Positions 4,658-7,775 of a stretch of 7,775 nt of DNA are shown here, piece by piece. Each line of letters opens with the position of its first letter. Positions within the stretch are counted from its first letter, which is position 1. Position numbers and translations under genes: made by a program. Under the pieces are notes generated by a model. It searched no databases. It saw only the letters and a program-made list of their open reading frames with translations, and was not told where the DNA came from. This DNA comes from Microthrixaceae bacterium (GTDB lineage Bacteria > Actinomycetota > Acidimicrobiia > Acidimicrobiales > Acidimicrobilacustridaceae), in the NCBI GenBank assembly GCA_947455015.1, contig CANGMY010000062.1, forward strand, positions 1 through 7,775, read 5' to 3'.

Positions 4658-6333
4658 TTCGGATCTCCAAACGGTGGCGGCGGAATGAAGGTCGGGCCTT
4701 CGGGACCGACGTCATCTGGATGAGGTTCAGGCATTGGTCCAGAAGGTCGGAGATCAATCGGTGTGAAATCCAACGCGAATGCATCGGGCGGATTCGGACG
4801 CGACGGATGATCCGATTCGTCTGCGCGCTTCACGCGCTGTCCGGCGCGCAACGAAGCGCCTGCCGCGAAACCCGCCGCGATGATGATGGTTGCAGCAAGC
4901 CAAAGTGCGAGACGAACGCCCGGAAGTTCGACGGTCTTTCCAGCGATATCAACTCGGTTATTAATAAGCGTTGATGCAATGCGTCCAAGAATTGCGGCGA
5001 GCAGCGGACCAGCGACCATTGCAATGAGCACACACATCCGAACAAGTGTGTTGAGCGAACTGAACACGCGACCACGAAGATCGTCGGCAACTTCCTGCTG
5101 CAACATCGCAAAACCAAGAACGTAAACCGGGCCAACAGCGATACCCATGAGGCCAACAAATATCACCGCGGCCCACAGCGAGGACGATGACGCAGCGCAA
5201 AAAAGCGCAATGCCGGCGGCAAACAATGCGGCGGTGAACGTGGTGGTTTGGGGCAATCGCTTTTGGAACGCCGACACGCCAACGACGCCGATGGCAACAC
5301 CGAACCCGAGCGCAGTCGTGAACAACCCGTAACCCGCAGCACCGGCATCGAGCACTTCGGTAGAGAACACCGCGCCAAGCGGGATGAGCATGCCGCCGCC
5401 AATGAGGCCAGTAGCAAGACCCAAGTTCACAGCGCGAACGGTGTGGTTCTTCCAGATTTCATTCCAGCCCTCGCGCAGTTCTTCGAGCGTGGCTTTGATG
5501 TCGACGCGACGTTCATCGTCGGCCGTGGACTTCACTCGTCGTTCGCGTTTGGGTAACGGCAAGCGACTGATCATCCACGCCGAGAACACAAAGGTCATTC
5601 CATCGACGTAGAACGCAAAAGCCATCTGGTTGTTCTCGAGCCATCCGAGACCAGGAACATGTCCGATCCATACCGACAAACCAGCGAGCAACGCAAACAG
5701 CAGGGATGCAAACGGGAAGGTCCCGTACGCGGCAGCAAGCGAAAGTGAATTCGCAGTCGTGAGATGTTCGTGCGGTACCAAGTTCGGAACTTCCGAATCT
5801 TTTGCTGGTCCCCACAAAAGCGTGAGCACTTCAAGCACAAGCGACGCGAGAACAAGGCCGATGACATCGCTTACGAACGGAAGCAACACCATCACGAGTG
5901 CACGACCGAGATCGCAGGTGACCATGACCTTCTTGCGGTCCCAGCGATCGACGAGCACTCCGGCAAGCGGGCCAAAGAAGAACCCGGGCACGATGCGAGC
6001 GGCCATTACGAGCGAGATCGCACCAGCACCCGCGCCGCCGCCGATGGTCGCGGCCAAGAGAATGATCGCCGAGAAGCCGAGCCAATCGCCCGTCGCCGAC
6101 ACAACCTGCACGAGCCAAAGCCGGAAGAACTCGTGGCTGCCAAACAGGCGAACGTGAAACCCCGGACGATCCGAGGGGTCTTTCGTGAAAATCGTTTCTG
6201 TGTCTTCGCCGAACAGCGATGCCCGAGTCCAGCCCGGGATGGTCGCGTCAACGTCGGGGCCAGGGGCCTCGACGGGCGTTGCATCCTCGGGGGGATCGGC
6301 GTCGTCCCGCGGATCGGGGCGATGCACAGCCAT
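4654..6333 (-). CDS. MFS transporter, MFS_3 / EntS-like permease
   Basis: This 559-aa integral membrane protein belongs to the major facilitator superfamily, in the exporter-like group that includes EntS. Cargo is unknown. The first 65 or so residues are acidic, Pro-rich and soluble. Hydrophobic segments begin near residue 70 and continue to about 497, with a hydrophilic central loop near 258-300 (PKRERR, KATLEELREGW), consistent with two six-helix halves. MFS motif A is visible as GVLVDRWDRKK at 125-135, with a related LRGRVFSSLN at 419-428 in the second half. The last 55 or so residues are a Pro/Asp-rich cytoplasmic tail ending GDPK. The ATG at 6333 has no clear ribosome site, and a later start before residue 66 is possible. 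The stop overlaps tmk by ATGA, so the two proteins are made together. Its location between topA and tmk suggests co-regulation, not a replication role. Confidence 0.88.
   Translation of the reverse strand: MAVHRPDPRDDADPPEDATPVEAPGPDVDATIPGWTRASLFGEDTETIFTKDPSDRPGFHVRLFGSHEFFRLWLVQVVSATGDWLGFSAIILLAATIGGGAGAGAISLVMAARIVPGFFFGPLAGVLVDRWDRKKVMVTCDLGRALVMVLLPFVSDVIGLVLASLVLEVLTLLWGPAKDSEVPNLVPHEHLTTANSLSLAAAYGTFPFASLLFALLAGLSVWIGHVPGLGWLENNQMAFAFYVDGMTFVFSAWMISRLPLPKRERRVKSTADDERRVDIKATLEELREGWNEIWKNHTVRAVNLGLATGLIGGGMLIPLGAVFSTEVLDAGAAGYGLFTTALGFGVAIGVVGVSAFQKRLPQTTTFTAALFAAGIALFCAASSSSLWAAVIFVGLMGIAVGPVYVLGFAMLQQEVADDLRGRVFSSLNTLVRMCVLIAMVAGPLLAAILGRIASTLINNRVDIAGKTVELPGVRLALWLAATIIIAAGFAAGASLRAGQRVKRADESDHPSRPNPPDAFALDFTPIDLRPSGPMPEPHPDDVGPEGPTFIPPPPFGDPK
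4665..4668 (-). promoter_or_regulatory. Shine-Dalgarno GGAG for tmk, inside the MFS gene
   Basis: GGAG lies 7 nt before the tmk ATG within the last codons of the MFS gene. It supports independent initiation at 4657 and hence two separate proteins, not a frameshifted fusion. Confidence 0.6.
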
Positions 6334-6386
6334 GTGATGAGCCTAGGAGAGGTCCCCCACGGCTCTGAGCACCACCCTGAAGCCGG

Positions 6387-7775
6387 TCAGCGATCCGTAT
6401 CGAGGATTTGTGAGTCGGACTTGACGACATTGGGTCGCTTGGCCGCCTTCTTGGCCGCCTTCGACTGGCCGGCACCCACAGTTCGGGAGGTCATCAGATC
6501 GGGCTTCTTGGCCCGAGCCTTGGCGCTCTTCTTGGCCGTGGCCTTCTTCTTGGTGGTCTTCTTGACCGCCTTCTTCGCCACGGGGCCGCCATTTTCGGCG
6601 ATGTAGTCACGACGGGCCTGAAGGAGCTCGGCACCCCGTTCGGGGCTGAGCGTTTCGGGAACATCGCCCACGCGAAGCGAGGCATTGGTCTCGCCATCGG
6701 TCACATACGGGCCGAACTTGCCGTCCTTGATCAGCATCGGTCGACCCGAAGCAGGATCGACACCGAGGTCGGCCAACGGCGGCTTCGGAGCTCGCTTACC
6801 GAACCGGCGGGGCTCAGCAAAAAGCGCGAGTGCATCTTCAAATGTGACAGCGAGCAGCTGCTCTTCCGAGTCGAGGCTGCGAGTTTCAGGCTTTTCAGCA
6901 TCGCCCTCGTCGCCCTTTGTCAGGTACGGACCGAACTTGCCGTTCTGGGCGCGGATTGCCTTGCCCGTTTCCGGGTCGGCGCCAAGCACCTTCGGGAACG
7001 AAAGCAGCTCAAGACCTTGTTCAAGAGTGACCTCGTAAGGATCCATCGACTTGAACAACGACGCGCGCCGTGGCTTGCCATCGGGATCGTCTTCGAGTTC
7101 ACCGAGCTGCACATACGGGCCGAAACGACCGCTCATCACAAAAACAGTGAGACCGGTTTCAGGATCTTCACCAATGGGCTTGCCACCCTTTGGCATTGCA
7201 AGAAGTTCGAGCGCCACCGCAACAGTGAGATCAGCCGGCGGCAAGTTGTCGGGAACCGACGCAGTGTCGTCGCCGCGCTGCACATAGGGCCCGAACTTTC
7301 CGGGCTTGGCAATGACAGGCATGCCGTTGTGATCGTCGCCCAATAAGAACGTGTTGATCGCGGCCGCATCGATTTCCGGAAGTCGTTCAGTTACAAGATC
7401 GCGAAGACCATCTTTGCGTGCGCCATCGACCATCGGGCCGAAATAAAACTCAGCGAGCGTCTCAACGCTGTTCGCGTCGCCGTTGGAGATGCGATCGAGA
7501 ATTCCTTCGAGGTTCGCGGTGAAGTCGTAATCAACAAGTTCAGCGAAATGCTGTTCGAGAAGTGTTGTCACTGCGAATGCATTCCAACTTGGAACGAGTG
7601 CAGAACCCTTCTTCCAGACGTAGCCACGGCCCTGGATGGTTTCCATGATCGAGGCGTACGTAGAAGGTCGGCCAACGCCGAGTTCTTCCATCTTTCCGAC
7701 AAGCGATGCCTCAGTGAAACGCGCAGGCGGCTTCGTGGAGTGACCTTCGGGCGTGATCTCGGTTGCATCGAGACC
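6387..7775 (-). CDS. topA: DNA topoisomerase I, C-terminal part (cut by window edge)
   Basis: Type IA topoisomerase I relaxes negative supercoils by single-strand cleavage and passage. The last 462 residues are visible; the TOPRIM domain and catalytic tyrosine lie beyond position 7775. The visible part opens with KPPARFTEASLV at 15-26 and ELGVGRPSTYASI at 31-43, the strongly conserved end of the catalytic core. It continues with four Topo_C_Rpt-like modules, each carrying G[KR]FGPY[VL] (visible residues 159, 216, 279 and 352), and ends in a Lys/Ala-rich segment. There are no cysteine zinc fingers like those of E. coli TopA; this repeat-plus-lysine layout is the actinobacterial form. In Streptomyces and mycobacteria such tails bind DNA and raise processivity (established for those proteins, inferred here). 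The MFS gene follows after 53 nt. Confidence 0.97.
   Translation of the reverse strand, partial: GLDATEITPEGHSTKPPARFTEASLVGKMEELGVGRPSTYASIMETIQGRGYVWKKGSALVPSWNAFAVTTLLEQHFAELVDYDFTANLEGILDRISNGDANSVETLAEFYFGPMVDGARKDGLRDLVTERLPEIDAAAINTFLLGDDHNGMPVIAKPGKFGPYVQRGDDTASVPDNLPPADLTVAVALELLAMPKGGKPIGEDPETGLTVFVMSGRFGPYVQLGELEDDPDGKPRRASLFKSMDPYEVTLEQGLELLSFPKVLGADPETGKAIRAQNGKFGPYLTKGDEGDAEKPETRSLDSEEQLLAVTFEDALALFAEPRRFGKRAPKPPLADLGVDPASGRPMLIKDGKFGPYVTDGETNASLRVGDVPETLSPERGAELLQARRDYIAENGGPVAKKAVKKTTKKKATAKKSAKARAKKPDLMTSRTVGAGQSKAAKKAAKRPNVVKSDSQILDTDR
6435..6575 (-). other. topA: Lysine/alanine-rich tail of TopA
   Basis: About 47 codons near the gene end encode KK-rich repeats (KKAVKKTTKKK, AKKSAKARAKK, KAAKKAAKR). 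The region should be disordered and strongly basic, suited to non-specific DNA contact. Read on the opposite strand it looks like a hydrophobic helix, which is an artefact of AAG codons. Confidence 0.85.
6693..7301 (-). repeat. topA: Four G[KR]FGPY[VL] modules in the TopA C-terminus
   Basis: The core motif occurs at 7272-7301 (GKFGPYVQRG), 7101-7130 (GRFGPYVQLG), 6912-6941 (GKFGPYLTKG) and 6693-6722 (GKFGPYVTDG). Each is preceded by a short strand with a small turn (HNGMP, PETGL, PETGK, ASGRP) and followed by an L-rich helix such as ALELLAMPK or GLELLSFPK. Unit spacing is about 57, 63 and 73 residues. These are protein-level repeats; the DNA has diverged, so this is not a recent duplication. 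Confidence 0.9.

Noticed and set aside
6339..6365. GAGCC/GGCTC inverted repeat between topA and the MFS gene, considered as a terminator
   Set aside because: The stem is only 5 bp with a 17-nt loop and no T-run follows on the minus strand.
5764..6606. 280-codon plus-strand open frame opposite the MFS and topA genes, with a hydrophobic C-terminal end
   Set aside because: It spans two well-identified minus-strand genes. Its hydrophobic end is the antisense of the TopA lysine tract, and the rest is Arg/His-rich without family resemblance.
1..7775. CRISPR, insertion sequence, phage, toxin-antitoxin or defence system
   Set aside because: There are no direct DNA repeats with spacers, terminal inverted repeats, transposase or integrase motifs. 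All genes are housekeeping or regulatory and composition looks even.

Overview
The window reads as chromosomal core sequence from a high-GC Gram-positive (Actinobacteria/Actinomycetota). The evidence is an actinobacterial type topoisomerase I tail (repeat modules plus a lysine-rich end, no visible zinc fingers), a sigR/rsrA redox pair, a zincin_2/DUF2342 protein next to tilS, and a topA - MFS - tmk - holB order. GC is only moderately high by eye. An Acidimicrobiia-like lineage is my best guess, but that is inference. I see no mobile element, CRISPR array, phage gene or toxin-antitoxin pair.

Every supported gene lies on the minus strand, so transcription runs right to left, with almost no non-coding DNA. 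Right block (7775 to 2955): the C-terminal part of topA (DNA topoisomerase I, cut by the window edge), a 53-nt gap, a 559-aa MFS permease, tmk (dTMP kinase) and holB (clamp-loader delta'). MFS/tmk share ATGA and tmk/holB share GTGA, which suggests translational coupling. The block joins DNA topology, dTTP supply and replication-clamp loading, with a transporter of unknown cargo.

Middle block (2954 to 1886): a 73-nt gap, a complete tRNA-Thr(CGT), then an ECF sigma factor of the SigR/SigH type whose ATG lies only 3 nt after the tRNA 3' end, and its zinc anti-sigma factor RsrA 8 nt further on. RsrA has C19, H45, C49 and C52 in the same spacing as the redox centre of Streptomyces RsrA.

Left block (1875 to 1): a 44-aa single-pass membrane protein that I cannot assign, a zincin_2 metalloprotease with HEVTH, and the first 215 residues of tilS (tRNA-Ile lysidine synthetase, cut by the window edge). 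Gaps here are 5 to 16 nt, so sigR through tilS may form one transcript.

I do not see a clear, wholly new system. The points most worth a second look are the tRNA-Thr/sigma-factor junction with no room for a leader, the unassigned small membrane protein between rsrA and the protease, the delta' subunit without its zinc-module cysteines, and the overlapping MFS/tmk pair, which I recall as a single fused protein in Streptomyces.
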